A stretch of 12,316 nucleotides of DNA from Alphaproteobacteria bacterium (GCA_030746295.1 JASLMY010000151.1:1-12316); one strand, 5' to 3'. Numbered from the stretch's first letter, positions 1-7,500 are shown. Numbers and translations are program-made. Notes: generated by a model from the sequence alone, not told the origin.

Positions 1-993
1 CCGGCCACCGCGTCGGAGGTGGGCGGCCAGATCCACGTCCCAACCCTCGCGGCGCAAAGCCTCCAGGTCGGCAATCGTCGCCTTCGAGCCCGGCAGGATG
101 ACGAGATCGGCATCGCCCGGCAGGGCCCGGCCCGACGGCACCATCTCGATCTCAACGTCGGGCTCGAGGGCCAGGGGGTCGAGGTCATCGAAGTTGGCGA
201 TGCGTGGCAGCCTCGGCACCGCGATCTTGATCTTGCCTCGGCCGCCTCCCGAGGTCGCCGGTTTGTCGAGGACCACGGCGTCCTCGGCCGGCAGTTTCCA
301 GGCCTCGGCGAACCAGGGCACGAGGCCGAGGCCGCGGAGTCCCGTGCGCTCGGCGATCTCGGTCATGCCGGCGTCGAAGAGGCTGGCATCGCCGCGGAAT
401 TTGTTGACGAGGAAGCCGGCGAGCATGGCCCGATCCTCGGGCGCCAGGACCGCATGGGTGCCGACGATTTGGGCGATGACGCCGCCGCGGTCGATGTCGC
501 CGATCAGCACCACCGGCACCTCGGCGGCGCGGGCGAAGCCCATGTTGGCGATGTCGCCCGAGCGGAGGTTGATCTCGGCCGGGCTGCCCGCACCTTCGAT
601 GAGGATCAGGTCGGCCTCGGTCTTGAGCCGCTCGAAGCTCTTGAGCACTCGTGGCATCAACGTCGTCTTCAAGCGCTGATAGTCGCGGGCACCGGCGCGG
701 CGGAGCACTTGGCCTTGCACCACCACCTGCGACCCGGTCTCGGCCTCGGGCTTCAAGAGCACCGGGTTCATGTCGACCGAAGGGGGCACGCCGGCGGCGC
801 GCGCCTGCAGCACCTGCGCCCGGCCGATCTCGCCGCCGTCGACCGCGACACCGGCGTTGTTGGACATGTTCTGCGGCTTGAACGGGCGCACCGCCAGGCC
901 GCGACGGGCGAAGGCGCGGGCGAGGCCGGCGACGAGCAGCGACTTGCCGACGTCGGAGCCGGTGCCCTGGAACATGATCGCCCGTGCCGTCAT
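1..993 (-). CDS. cobQ: Cobyric acid synthase, glutamine-hydrolysing (5' part; runs off the window)
   Basis: CobQ uses ATP and glutamine to amidate four peripheral carboxyl groups of adenosylcobyrinic acid a,c-diamide, giving adenosylcobyric acid in the cytoplasm. The 331 visible codons start with [18 protein letters not shown], a P-loop-like motif of the dethiobiotin-synthetase-type domain at residues 10-18. The family motifs KPQNMSNN (39-46), [11 protein letters not shown] (133-143), GDIDRGG (165-171) and VNKFRGD (196-202) follow. The start of the glutamine amidotransferase domain (about 255 on, with [10 protein letters not shown] and LPGSKAT) is also present. Full-length CobQ is usually about 480-500 residues, so the last third, including the catalytic Cys and His of the amidotransferase, lies beyond base 1. 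The ATG at 993-991 is chosen because the protein begins exactly where the family does; the ribosome site before it is weak. It is the last visible gene of the cob operon, separated from cobO by 245 bases holding a palindromic repeat, so its expression may differ from the upstream genes. Identification is firm. Confidence 0.95.
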   Translation of the reverse strand, partial: MTARAIMFQGTGSDVGKSLLVAGLARAFARRGLAVRPFKPQNMSNNAGVAVDGGEIGRAQVLQARAAGVPPSVDMNPVLLKPEAETGSQVVVQGQVLRRAGARDYQRLKTTLMPRVLKSFERLKTEADLILIEGAGSPAEINLRSGDIANMGFARAAEVPVVLIGDIDRGGVIAQIVGTHAVLAPEDRAMLAGFLVNKFRGDASLFDAGMTEIAERTGLRGLGLVPWFAEAWKLPAEDAVVLDKPATSGGGRGKIKIAVPRLPRIANFDDLDPLALEPDVEIEMVPSGRALPGDADLVILPGSKATIADLEALRREGWDVDLAAHLRRGGR

Positions 994-1008
994 TTGCTTG
1001 CGTCCGTC

Positions 1009-1243
1009 GCCCTAGAGCAGGTTTCGTTCAGATGGAGCCAGCGACCGCCGCGTCATTGCGAGCGAGCGGTAGCGAGCGCGGCAATCCAGAAAACCGAGAT
1101 GCCGTGTCCAGTCGACGCCACGTGTCTGGTCATCCTGGATCGCCGCGGCGCTACGCGCCTCGCGATGACGATGCTCAAGCGTCAGGATTGGTGTCTCCAT
1201 TTCGGTCATCCAGCGATTCCGTCAGGTCGGGTCATGCCCTAGA
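1009..1243. repeat. 8-base direct repeat bracketing the cobO-cobQ spacer
   Basis: The octamer GCCCTAGA occurs at 1009-1016 and again at 1236-1243; the second copy contains the cobO stop codon (TAG on the minus strand, 1241-1239). The two copies bracket nearly all of the spacer that carries the palindromic element at 1051-1170. This could be a target-site duplication left by insertion of a small palindromic element right at the end of cobO, or chance. The spacer outside the palindrome shows no open frame that looks real. Confidence 0.3.
1051..1170. repeat. Interspersed imperfect palindromic repeat (REP/MITE-like) between cobO and cobQ
   Basis: The left arm (1051-1089) begins CGTCATTGCGAG and ends GGCAATCCAG. 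The right arm (1135-1170) is its near reverse complement, beginning CTGGATCGCCGC and ending CGCGATGACG. The arms are 39 and 36 bases with a few mismatches, separated by 45 bases. A weaker outer match (ATGGAG at 1032-1037 against CTCCAT at 1195-1200) suggests the symmetric unit may reach about 1032-1200. From general knowledge, repeats with GTCATTGCGAG...CAATCCAG arms are widespread between genes in alphaproteobacteria and often yield spurious small proteins with a REARSAAAIQ-like peptide. The same spurious peptide is readable here on the minus strand. As RNA in the cob transcript it would fold into a long hairpin that could protect or attenuate the message between cobO and cobQ; that role is inference. 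Confidence 0.8.
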
Positions 1244-1865
1244 ACTCGATCCCGGCCTGCGCCTTGACGCCGGAGCGGAAGGGGTGCTTGACCATCGTCA
1301 TCTCGGTCACCAGGTCGGCGGCCTCGATCAACTCGTCCTTGGCGTTACGGCCGGTGACGACGATGTGGAGGTCTTTGGGCCGGTCGTTCAGCGTCGCCAC
1401 CACCTCGGCGATGTCGAGGTAGTCGTAGCGCAGGACGATGTTGAGCTCATCGAGGAGCAGTAGGCGATGCGCCGGCTCTGGACCGCGCGATGCCTCGATC
1501 ATCGCCTTCGCCGCCTCCCAGGCCGACCCGGCGGCGGCAATGTCGCGCTGGCGGTCCTGGGTCTCCCAGGTGAAGCCCTCGCCCATGGTGCGGATGGTGA
1601 CGAGATCGGGGAAGCGCTCCAGCACGGCACGCTCGCCGGTTTCCCACTTGCCCTTGACGAACTGCACGATGCCGACCGGCATGCCGTGGCCCAAGGCCCG
1701 CATCACCAGGCCGAAGGCGGCCGTCGACTTGCCCTTGCCCTTGCCGGTGTGGACGATCAAGAGGCCCTTCTCGATCGTCTTGGTGGCCAGGATCTTGTCC
1801 CGCGCCGCCTTCTTCTTGCGCATCTTCTCGGCGTGGCGCTGGTCCAGCTCTTGGTTCTCGCTCAT
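1239..1865 (-). CDS. cobO: Cob(I)yrinic acid a,c-diamide adenosyltransferase (CobA/CobO type)
   Basis: CobO transfers the adenosyl group of ATP to the reduced cobalt of cob(I)yrinic acid a,c-diamide, forming the cobalt-carbon bond in the cytoplasm. The 208-residue product matches the usual family length. Visible motifs are the P-loop HTGKGKGKST (39-48), MGEGFTWETQD (94-104), LLLLDELN (135-142) and a final VTGRNA (170-175). A basic N-terminal stretch rich in Lys/Arg (10-25) precedes the core, as in other alphaproteobacterial CobO proteins. The ATG at 1865-1863 overlaps the cobN stop in an ATGA, and a purine-rich GGGGAGGGGAG just before it, inside the cobN 3' end, is a strong ribosome site. Translational coupling to cobN is therefore likely. 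The same frame stays open upstream to 2162, but that stretch is an out-of-frame reading of cobN. Confidence 0.96.
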   Translation of the reverse strand: MSENQELDQRHAEKMRKKKAARDKILATKTIEKGLLIVHTGKGKGKSTAAFGLVMRALGHGMPVGIVQFVKGKWETGERAVLERFPDLVTIRTMGEGFTWETQDRQRDIAAAGSAWEAAKAMIEASRGPEPAHRLLLLDELNIVLRYDYLDIAEVVATLNDRPKDLHIVVTGRNAKDELIEAADLVTEMTMVKHPFRSGVKAQAGIEF

Positions 1866-4800
1866 TCTCCCCTCCCCTCTGCCAGGGCCTCCAGCTCGGC
1901 CCGGACGGCGTTGCGCCGGGGCCGCCAGAGGCCGCGGTCCTGTGCCTCGATCAGACGCTCGGCGATCTCGCGCGCCGCATCCGGGTTGTTGTCTTCCAGA
2001 AAAGCGCGGGTCTCGTCGTCGCCGAGATAGGCATCGTAGACCAGATCGAAATGGTGGTCGCCGACGGCGCGGGCGGTGGCGGCGAAGGCGAAGAGGTAGT
2101 CCACCGTCGCCGCCATCTCGAAGGCGCCCTTGTAGCCGTGCCGCTTGACGCCCGCTATCCACTTCGGATTCACCACCCGGGCCCGGACGACGCGGGCGAT
2201 CTCGTCCTCCAGGGTGCGGATCTTGGGACTTTCGGGCCGGGAATGGTCGTTGTGGTAGACCGTCGGCTGGGCGCCGGAGATGACCCGGACGGCGGCGGTG
2301 ATGCCGCCCTCGAACTGGTAGTAGTCATCGGAGTCCAGTAGGTCGTGCTCGCGGTTGTCTTGGTTCTGCAGCACCAGCGAGACCTCACCCAAGCGGCGCT
2401 CGAAGAGGCGGTGCTCGGGCGCGCCCTCGAGGCCGGCGCCATAGGCATAACCGCCCCAGGCGACGTAGGCGCGGGCGAGGTCGTCTTCGCTCTCCCAGCC
2501 ACGCTCGTCGATCAGGGCCTGCAAGCCGGCACCGTAGGCGCCTGGCTTGGAGCCGAAGACGCGGATGCGGGCCCGCCGCCCGGCCGCCTCGGCGTCGCCG
2601 CCGTTCTCCATCAGTCGCGTTCGGTCGCGGGCGACGCGGGCGGCGAGCGGGTTCAGTGCCTCGGGCTCGTCCAGTGCCGCCACCGCCGCGACCGCGGAAT
2701 CGAAGAGCGCGATCTGGCTGGGGAAGGCGTCGCGGAAGAAGCCTGAGATCCGAAGCGTGACGTCGACCCGCGGCCGGTCGAGGAGCTCGAGCGGAAGGAC
2801 CTCGAAACCGGCGACCCGGCCCGAGCCCTGGTCCCAGCGCGGGCGCACGCCCAGAAGCGCCAGCGCTTGGGCGATGTCGTCGCCGCCGGTGCGCATGTTG
2901 GCGGTGCCCCAGGCGGAGAGGGCGATGGCACGCGGCCACTCGCCCTGGTCTTGGCGGTAGCGCTCGATCAGCAACCCGGCCGACTTCCAGCCGAGCTGCC
3001 AGGCCACCGGCGTCGGCACGGCGCGGGTATCGATGGAATAGAAGTTGCGCCCTGTCGGCAGCACCTCGGGCCGGCCCCGGGTCGGCGCCCCGCTCGGCCC
3101 CGGGGCGACGAAACGGCCGTCGAGGCCGGCCAGCAGGCCCGCCATCTCGGCGCCGCCGCAAGCGGTGACGGCGGGGCGGATCCGGGTCTCGATCTCGGCC
3201 AGCACGGCCTTGGTCCGCTCCCAGGCCTCGGCCGCCGCCCGCGTGCCCGCGACCAGGTCGGAGGCCAATCCCTCCAGCCGCTCGACGGTGTCGCCCTGGC
3301 TGCGCCAAACCCCCTCGCCTTGTTCGCCCAAGGCCTCGGGCCGGGCGCCTGTCCAGGCCGCCGCCATCTCGCAATCCAGCGGATCGAAGCCGTCGAGGCC
3401 GAAATCGGCGGCGAGAGCCCGCAAAAGCGAGGCGTCGCCCGCCGCCCCGCCGGCGCGAGGTACCCGGACGAGAGCCACCAGCAGGTCGGTCAGGAGGCCG
3501 CCCCCGGGCGAGGCGCCGAAGACGTGCAGGCCGTCGCGAATCTGCATCTCCTTCAGCTCGCAGAGATAGGCGTCGAGCTTCTGCAGTCGGGCCGCCTGGT
3601 CGTCATCGTCGGCGACGCCGAGGTCGTGGTCGAGGCCGATCTGCTGCATCAGTTCCAGGATCTCGGCCGCCAGCGGCTTCAGCCGCCGGGGGTCGAGGCC
3701 CGCCGCTTCGTAGTATTCATCGACCAGGACCTCCAAGGCCTTCAAGGGGCCGTAGCTCTCGGCCCGGGTCAGCGGCGGCGTCAGGTGGTCGACGATGACG
3801 GCCTGCGCCCGGCGCTTGGCCTGCGCCCCTTCGCCCGGATCGTTGACGATGAAGGGGTAGAGGTGCGGCATCGGCCCGAAGGCGGCCTCGGGCCAGCATT
3901 CGGCCGACAGCGCCAGGGCCTTGCCCGGCAGCCATTCGAGGTTGCCATGCTTGCCGAAATGGACGATGGCGTGGGCATCGAAAGCCCGCCGGGCCCAGGC
4001 GTAGAAGGCGAGGTAGCCGTGCGGCGGCACCAGGTCGGGGTCGTGGTAGCTCGATTTCGGGTCGATGTTGTAGCCGCGGGCCGGCTGGATGGCGACGACC
4101 GCCTTGCCGAAACGTCGGGCGGGCAGCGCGAAGCTACCGCAGTCGAGGGAGCCGGGACGAAAGAACGGATCGGCCTCGGGCGGTCCCCAGCGCTCGCGGA
4201 CCGCTTGCTGCAGGCGCTCCGGCAAGGCCGCGAAGAAGATCTCGTAGTCGGCGAGGGGAAGACTCTCCGTGGCCTCGGCGTGGCGACGCCGGTCGTTGCT
4301 CGGTCCTTCCAGTAGTCGGCGGACGAGGCCGTTGCCGTCCGCCGGCAGGCCGTCGATCTGGTAGCCGGCCGCGGCCATGGCGCGGAGTGCGGCCAGCGCG
4401 CCGGCCGGCGTGTCGAGGCCGACGCCGTTGCCGAGGCGGCCGTCGCGGTTGGGGTAGTTGGCGAGCACCAGGGCGACCCGCCGCTCGGCCACGGGCGTCC
4501 GCCGGAGCCGGGCCCAGGCGGCGGCGAGTTCGGCGACGAAGTCGATGCGGTCGGGCACGCTCTCGTAGCGCACCAGGCTCGCCTCGGTCAGGGCGTCGAA
4601 GCGAGCCTCTGCCTTGAACGAGACGGCCCGCGTCAACAGGCGGCCGTCGACCTCGGGCAGGGCCACGTTCATGGCGATGTCGCGGGCCGACAGGCCGGCC
4701 GTGCCGTCCCGCCAGGCGGCCTCGGTGCCGCCGGCGAAGATCACTTGCATGACGGGACAGTCGGCATCGTCGAAGGGCGTCTCGGCGGCGTCGCTGCCGG

Positions 4801-5617
4801 GCTTGGAGATAGCGAAGGCGGTCGCGTTCAGGACCACGTCGGGCGGTGCCTCGTCGAGCGTCAGCCGCACCAGCTCGGCCGAAAGCGAATCTTTCAGGCT
4901 GGTGACGTAGAGCGGCAGCGGATTGACGCCCCGGGTCCGAAGCGCCGCGATCAGGTCGTCGACGGGGGCCAGGTTACCGGCCTGCACGAGGGCCCGGTAG
5001 AAGACGATCGCCACCACCGGTGCCGCCTCCCGCCAGACCGCCCGTAGCACATCGATGCCGGGCCGCTCGGTGCCGGGCCAGTAGAGGCCGGCGGCCATCA
5101 GCGGCTCCGGCTCGCGCCAGGGCAGGGGCCGGCCGATCAGCTCTGCTGCGTAGGCGAGCAAGTTGGTGGCGTTCTCGAGGCCGCCCTGGACGCAGTACTG
5201 CCAGAGGCGGTGGCGTTCCTCGCGGCCCAGAGTCGAGAGGCCGTCGAGTTCCGGGTCCGGCTGGTCGTCGCCCGGCAAGAGCGCCAGGCGAATGCCGCGT
5301 TCGCGGGCCACGGCGACGGCCTGCTCGACGCCATAGGGCCAATAGGCGACGCCGCCCAAGAGGCGGACAATCACCAGCTTTGCGCGTCCCAACACCGCCT
5401 CGACATAGGTGTCGACCGAGAGGTTGTGCGTCAGCTGCATCAGGTTGGCGAGGCGAAGCGTGGGGAAGTCGTCGCCGCAGCGGCCCCGCGCTTGGGCCAG
5501 GCATGAAAGCTCGCTGTCGGCGGCCGAGAGGACGACGATCTCGCCCGGGCTCTGGCCGAGGTCGACCGCCTCGCCGCCGTCGGCGATGCCGCCCGGTTGT
5601 GCCGCCAGAAGGTGCAT
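1862..5617 (-). CDS. cobN: Aerobic cobaltochelatase, large subunit CobN
   Basis: CobN is the large, corrin-binding subunit of the ATP-dependent chelatase that, with CobS and CobT, inserts Co(II) into hydrogenobyrinic acid a,c-diamide in the oxygen-dependent B12 pathway. The product is 1251 residues, close to the usual 1250-1300. It opens with the family N-terminus (MHLLAAQPGG, then EAVDLGQSPGEIVVLSAADSEL), which fixes the start at 5617. The CobN/Mg-chelatase H-subunit domain follows. Its landmarks include HFGKHGNLEWLPGK near residue 556, NFYSID near 859, WGTANMRTGGDDIAQAL near 909, GSKPGAYGAG near 1024, a DNREHDLLDSDDYYQFEGG block near 1090 and YHNDHSRPE near 1122. A GGAGA ribosome site lies inside the end of cobW, 7 bases upstream. 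cobS and cobT are absent from the window and must be elsewhere. No frameshift or internal loss is seen. Confidence 0.97.
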   Translation of the reverse strand: MHLLAAQPGGIADGGEAVDLGQSPGEIVVLSAADSELSCLAQARGRCGDDFPTLRLANLMQLTHNLSVDTYVEAVLGRAKLVIVRLLGGVAYWPYGVEQAVAVARERGIRLALLPGDDQPDPELDGLSTLGREERHRLWQYCVQGGLENATNLLAYAAELIGRPLPWREPEPLMAAGLYWPGTERPGIDVLRAVWREAAPVVAIVFYRALVQAGNLAPVDDLIAALRTRGVNPLPLYVTSLKDSLSAELVRLTLDEAPPDVVLNATAFAISKPGSDAAETPFDDADCPVMQVIFAGGTEAAWRDGTAGLSARDIAMNVALPEVDGRLLTRAVSFKAEARFDALTEASLVRYESVPDRIDFVAELAAAWARLRRTPVAERRVALVLANYPNRDGRLGNGVGLDTPAGALAALRAMAAAGYQIDGLPADGNGLVRRLLEGPSNDRRRHAEATESLPLADYEIFFAALPERLQQAVRERWGPPEADPFFRPGSLDCGSFALPARRFGKAVVAIQPARGYNIDPKSSYHDPDLVPPHGYLAFYAWARRAFDAHAIVHFGKHGNLEWLPGKALALSAECWPEAAFGPMPHLYPFIVNDPGEGAQAKRRAQAVIVDHLTPPLTRAESYGPLKALEVLVDEYYEAAGLDPRRLKPLAAEILELMQQIGLDHDLGVADDDDQAARLQKLDAYLCELKEMQIRDGLHVFGASPGGGLLTDLLVALVRVPRAGGAAGDASLLRALAADFGLDGFDPLDCEMAAAWTGARPEALGEQGEGVWRSQGDTVERLEGLASDLVAGTRAAAEAWERTKAVLAEIETRIRPAVTACGGAEMAGLLAGLDGRFVAPGPSGAPTRGRPEVLPTGRNFYSIDTRAVPTPVAWQLGWKSAGLLIERYRQDQGEWPRAIALSAWGTANMRTGGDDIAQALALLGVRPRWDQGSGRVAGFEVLPLELLDRPRVDVTLRISGFFRDAFPSQIALFDSAVAAVAALDEPEALNPLAARVARDRTRLMENGGDAEAAGRRARIRVFGSKPGAYGAGLQALIDERGWESEDDLARAYVAWGGYAYGAGLEGAPEHRLFERRLGEVSLVLQNQDNREHDLLDSDDYYQFEGGITAAVRVISGAQPTVYHNDHSRPESPKIRTLEDEIARVVRARVVNPKWIAGVKRHGYKGAFEMAATVDYLFAFAATARAVGDHHFDLVYDAYLGDDETRAFLEDNNPDAAREIAERLIEAQDRGLWRPRRNAVRAELEALAEGRGE

Positions 5618-5624
5618 CGCCGGC

Positions 5625-6653
5625 CTAGGTCTCCAACATCCGTTGGATTGCGGCCTGGTCGAGGCCGGTCTCGCCGATCACCACCAGGCGGCCGGTGCGA
5701 GCCTCGTCCTCGGCCCAGGGGCGGTCGAAGTAGTGCTGGATGCGGGCGCCGACGCCTTGGACGACGAGGCGCATCGGCTTCCCCGCCACGCCCACGAAGC
5801 CCTTGACGCGAAGGATGTCGTGTTGGGCGATGGCTTGCCCGAGCGGTGCCAGCAACGACTCGGGTGCGGCCAGCTCGGCGAGCTCGACGACGAAGCTCTC
5901 GAAGTCGTCGTGGTCGTGCTCCTCGGCGCCGTCGTGGTGCGAGGGCCGGTTGTCGAGGTCGCTCTCGGCCGCCGCCTCCAGGCCCAGCAGCACCGCCGGA
6001 TCGACGGCGCCGTGACGGGCCTGGATCAGCTTAACCTCCGGCCGGAGGGTGTCCCGAACGGTCTCGCCGACACGGGCTTGCGCGCCCTCGTCCAAGAGAT
6101 CGGCCTTGTTCAGGACCACGAGGTCGGCGGCGGCCAGCTGGTCGTCGTAGAGCTCGGCCAACGGGCTGTCGTGGTCGAGGTTGTCATCGGCGGCGCGCTG
6201 GCGCGCCACCGCGTCCGGATCGTCGGCGAAGCGGCCCTCGGCGATCGCCGGCCCGTCCAGCACCGCGACGACGCCGTCGACCGTGACCCGGGTCCGGACC
6301 TCGGGCCAGTTGAAGGCCTGGATCAGGGGCTTCGGCAGGGCCAGGCCCGAGGTCTCGATGACGATGTGCTCGGGCGGCTCGGGCCGGGCCAGCAGGGCCT
6401 CGATGGTGGGCAGGAAGTCGTCCGCCACCGTGCAGCAGATGCAGCCGTTGGCAAGCTCGACGATGCTGTCCTCGTCGCAGCCCGGCAGGTCGCAGCCCTT
6501 GAGGATCTCGCCGTCGATGCCGAGCTCGCCGAACTCGTTGATGACGAGGGCGATGCGCCGGCCGTCCGCGCCCTCGATCAGGTGGCGGATCATGCTGGTC
6601 TTGCCGGCGCCCAAAAATCCGGTGATGACGGTGGCGGGGATCTTGCTACTCAT
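5625..6653 (-). CDS. cobW: CobW, P-loop GTPase and likely cobalt chaperone of the B12 pathway
   Basis: CobW belongs to the COG0523 G3E GTPases, which deliver metals to target enzymes; CobW itself is thought to supply Co(II) for the chelatase. The 342-residue product shows the Walker A motif GFLGAGKTS (12-20), the metal-binding CICC of the family's CxCC (71-74), VIETSGLA (98-105) and the guanine-specificity motif NKAD (182-185). A His/Asp/Glu-rich stretch (SHHDGAEEHDHDD, 238-250) and a C-terminal CobW_C domain (about 252-342) follow. The ATG at 6653 overlaps the cobU stop in an ATGA and has AGAGG about 10 bases upstream. The start is supported by the typical MSSKIPATVITGFLGAGKT opening. Its place directly before cobN, 7 bases away, fits a job of feeding cobalt to CobN. 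The frame remains open upstream through cobU and the riboswitch to 7322; this is a shadow. Confidence 0.94.
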   Translation of the reverse strand: MSSKIPATVITGFLGAGKTSMIRHLIEGADGRRIALVINEFGELGIDGEILKGCDLPGCDEDSIVELANGCICCTVADDFLPTIEALLARPEPPEHIVIETSGLALPKPLIQAFNWPEVRTRVTVDGVVAVLDGPAIAEGRFADDPDAVARQRAADDNLDHDSPLAELYDDQLAAADLVVLNKADLLDEGAQARVGETVRDTLRPEVKLIQARHGAVDPAVLLGLEAAAESDLDNRPSHHDGAEEHDHDDFESFVVELAELAAPESLLAPLGQAIAQHDILRVKGFVGVAGKPMRLVVQGVGARIQHYFDRPWAEDEARTGRLVVIGETGLDQAAIQRMLET

Positions 6654-7228
6654 GACGGGCACCTCTGCTCCACTGCATCGTTCTTCAGGATTTGGGGCAG
6701 GCCGGCGGTGACCAGCACCACCCGCCCGGCCACCGCCGCCACCGCCTGGTTGAGGCGGCCGGCGGCGTCGCGAAAGCGCCTGGCCAGCGCGTTCTCCGGC
6801 ACGATGCCGAGGCCGACCTCGTTGGCGATCAGGACCACCGGCCCGACCAGTCGCGGCAGGCGGTCGATCAGGGCCAGCGTCTCTGTCTCCGGCTCGCGCC
6901 CGGCCAACAGCAGGTTGGAAAGCCAGAGGGTCAGGCAGTCGACCAGGACGGCGGCGCCCGGCCGGGCCGCCTTGGTCAGCGCCTCGGTCAGGGCCAACGG
7001 TGCCTCGATCGTCTGCCAGCGCTCGCCGCGGCGAGCCTTGTGCTGGGCAATCCGCCGGGCCATCTCGTCGTCGCCGGCCTGGCCCGTGGCGAGATAGACG
7101 CAATCGCCCGGCTGGGCCTCGACCAGAGCCTCTCCATAAGCGCTCTTGCCAGAGCGGGCGCCGCCGAGAATCAGGGTGACGGGGGGAAGCGGGGTCTTTT
7201 CGGGAACTCTGTTCGCCAAAGGGCGCAT
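6650..7228 (-). CDS. cobU: Adenosylcobinamide kinase / adenosylcobinamide-phosphate guanylyltransferase
   Basis: This bifunctional enzyme (CobU in Salmonella, CobP in the aerobic nomenclature) phosphorylates adenosylcobinamide and then transfers GMP to give adenosyl-GDP-cobinamide, before the lower ligand is attached. The 192-residue protein has the P-loop GGARSGKS (22-29). The family block QHKARRGERWQTIE (62-75) contains His63, the likely guanylylated residue by analogy with Salmonella His46. VDCLTLWLSN (96-105) and ANEVGLGIVPE (135-145) are also family motifs. The N-terminus is about 15 residues longer than the shortest family members. The ATG at 7228 has GGAGGGAGG immediately upstream. It is the first gene after the cobalamin riboswitch, so its ribosome site is the probable control point of the operon. 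Its TGA overlaps the cobW ATG. Confidence 0.95.
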   Translation of the reverse strand: MRPLANRVPEKTPLPPVTLILGGARSGKSAYGEALVEAQPGDCVYLATGQAGDDEMARRIAQHKARRGERWQTIEAPLALTEALTKAARPGAAVLVDCLTLWLSNLLLAGREPETETLALIDRLPRLVGPVVLIANEVGLGIVPENALARRFRDAAGRLNQAVAAVAGRVVLVTAGLPQILKNDAVEQRCPS

Positions 7229-7242
7229 CCTCCCTCCGAGGA
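7228..7242 (-). promoter_or_regulatory. Hairpin masking the cobU Shine-Dalgarno sequence
   Basis: On the minus strand the 15 bases ending in the A of the cobU ATG read TCCTC-GGAGG-GAGGA. The outer five bases are exact reverse complements, so the RNA can close a 5-base-pair stem that holds GGAGG in the loop and pairs the second purine run and the first base of the start codon. A ribosome-site sequestrator is the expected output device of a Gram-negative cobalamin riboswitch. The self-complementarity is seen directly; the regulatory role is inferred, and a 5-base stem is marginal by itself. Confidence 0.45.
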
Positions 7243-7245
7243 CGT

Positions 7246-7277
7246 GTCCGCCATCGGGCCCATCCCGACGGCCGGAC
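7246..7277 (-). promoter_or_regulatory. Strong hairpin between riboswitch aptamer and cobU ribosome site
   Basis: The minus-strand RNA over these 32 bases folds on itself. GTCCG pairs with CGGAC at the base, then after one bulged G come CC/GG, a G-U pair and TCGGG/CCCGA closing a short ATGGG loop. That is about 13 base pairs, mostly G-C. No run of U follows, so it is unlikely to be a simple intrinsic terminator. Its place, between the B12 box and the Shine-Dalgarno hairpin, suggests part of the riboswitch expression platform or a spacer stem. Confidence 0.5.
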
Positions 7278-7280
7278 GGC

Positions 7281-7462
7281 CATCTGCCAGAGGAGGTCTC
7301 CTGGCTCGGGGTCTAGGGTCACGGCACCTTCCCGGTCGCACCGCGCGACGACCAGTGGCTGCTCGCCGTTACCTCGCCCTTACAGTTGCGGGGGCAGCGC
7401 CGGCCTTGGCGAGTGATCTCGCCGCACCGGCTTCCCTCTTCTCGGCTGAACGACGCTAGCAC
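7281..7462 (-). ncRNA. Cobalamin riboswitch in the leader of the cobU-cobW-cobN-cobO-cobQ operon
   Basis: Read on the minus strand, the leader carries the conserved landmarks of the cobalamin riboswitch family in the right order. These are GGGAAGCCGGTG (7439-7425 region), CCCCCGCAACTGTAA (7393-7379), GCCACTGG followed by GGGAAGG, and the B12 box GAGCCAGGAGACC (about 7308-7296). The family binds adenosylcobalamin or other cobalamins and represses B12 synthesis or uptake genes. The distance from the end of the box to the cobU ATG is about 65 bases. The ends given are approximate: the 5' strand of the closing helix is not obvious and could start a little further upstream. The upstream gene on the same strand ends at 7501, so the operon promoter must lie near or within its 3' end; I could not identify a convincing one. 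Confidence 0.92.
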
Positions 7463-7466
7463 GACA

Positions 7467-7481
7467 GGCGCGCGCGGCGCC
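7467..7481 (-). terminator. Short GC-rich hairpin after the racemase-family gene
   Basis: GGCGC and GCGCC flank a 5-base loop, 20 bases downstream of the stop at 7501. There is no U-run after it, and alternating GC is easily self-complementary, so this is a weak terminator candidate only. It could separate transcription of the racemase-family gene from the riboswitch leader. Confidence 0.2.
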
Positions 7482-7500
7482 AGGGCCGTTCGTCTTCCGC

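Noticed and set aside
1012..1209. 65-codon minus-strand frame between cobO and cobQ
   Set aside because: Its peptide (HREARSAAAIQ and a mirrored stretch) is the well-known spurious translation of this class of palindromic repeat.
19..1242. 407-codon plus-strand open frame across cobQ and the repeat
   Set aside because: Antisense to cobQ and runs through the palindromic repeat; no domain.
2867..4315. 482-codon plus-strand open frame inside cobN
   Set aside because: Antisense shadow of cobN; low-complexity Gly/Ala/Arg-rich product without motifs.
5409..7097. 562-codon open frame on the plus strand over cobN, cobW and cobU
   Set aside because: It is antisense to three genes with full family motifs, has a composition of shadow frames in GC-rich DNA and no recognisable domain.
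6654..7322. Upstream extension of the cobW frame to 7322
   Set aside because: The frame passes through cobU and the riboswitch leader; the family N-terminus and ribosome site place the start at 6653.
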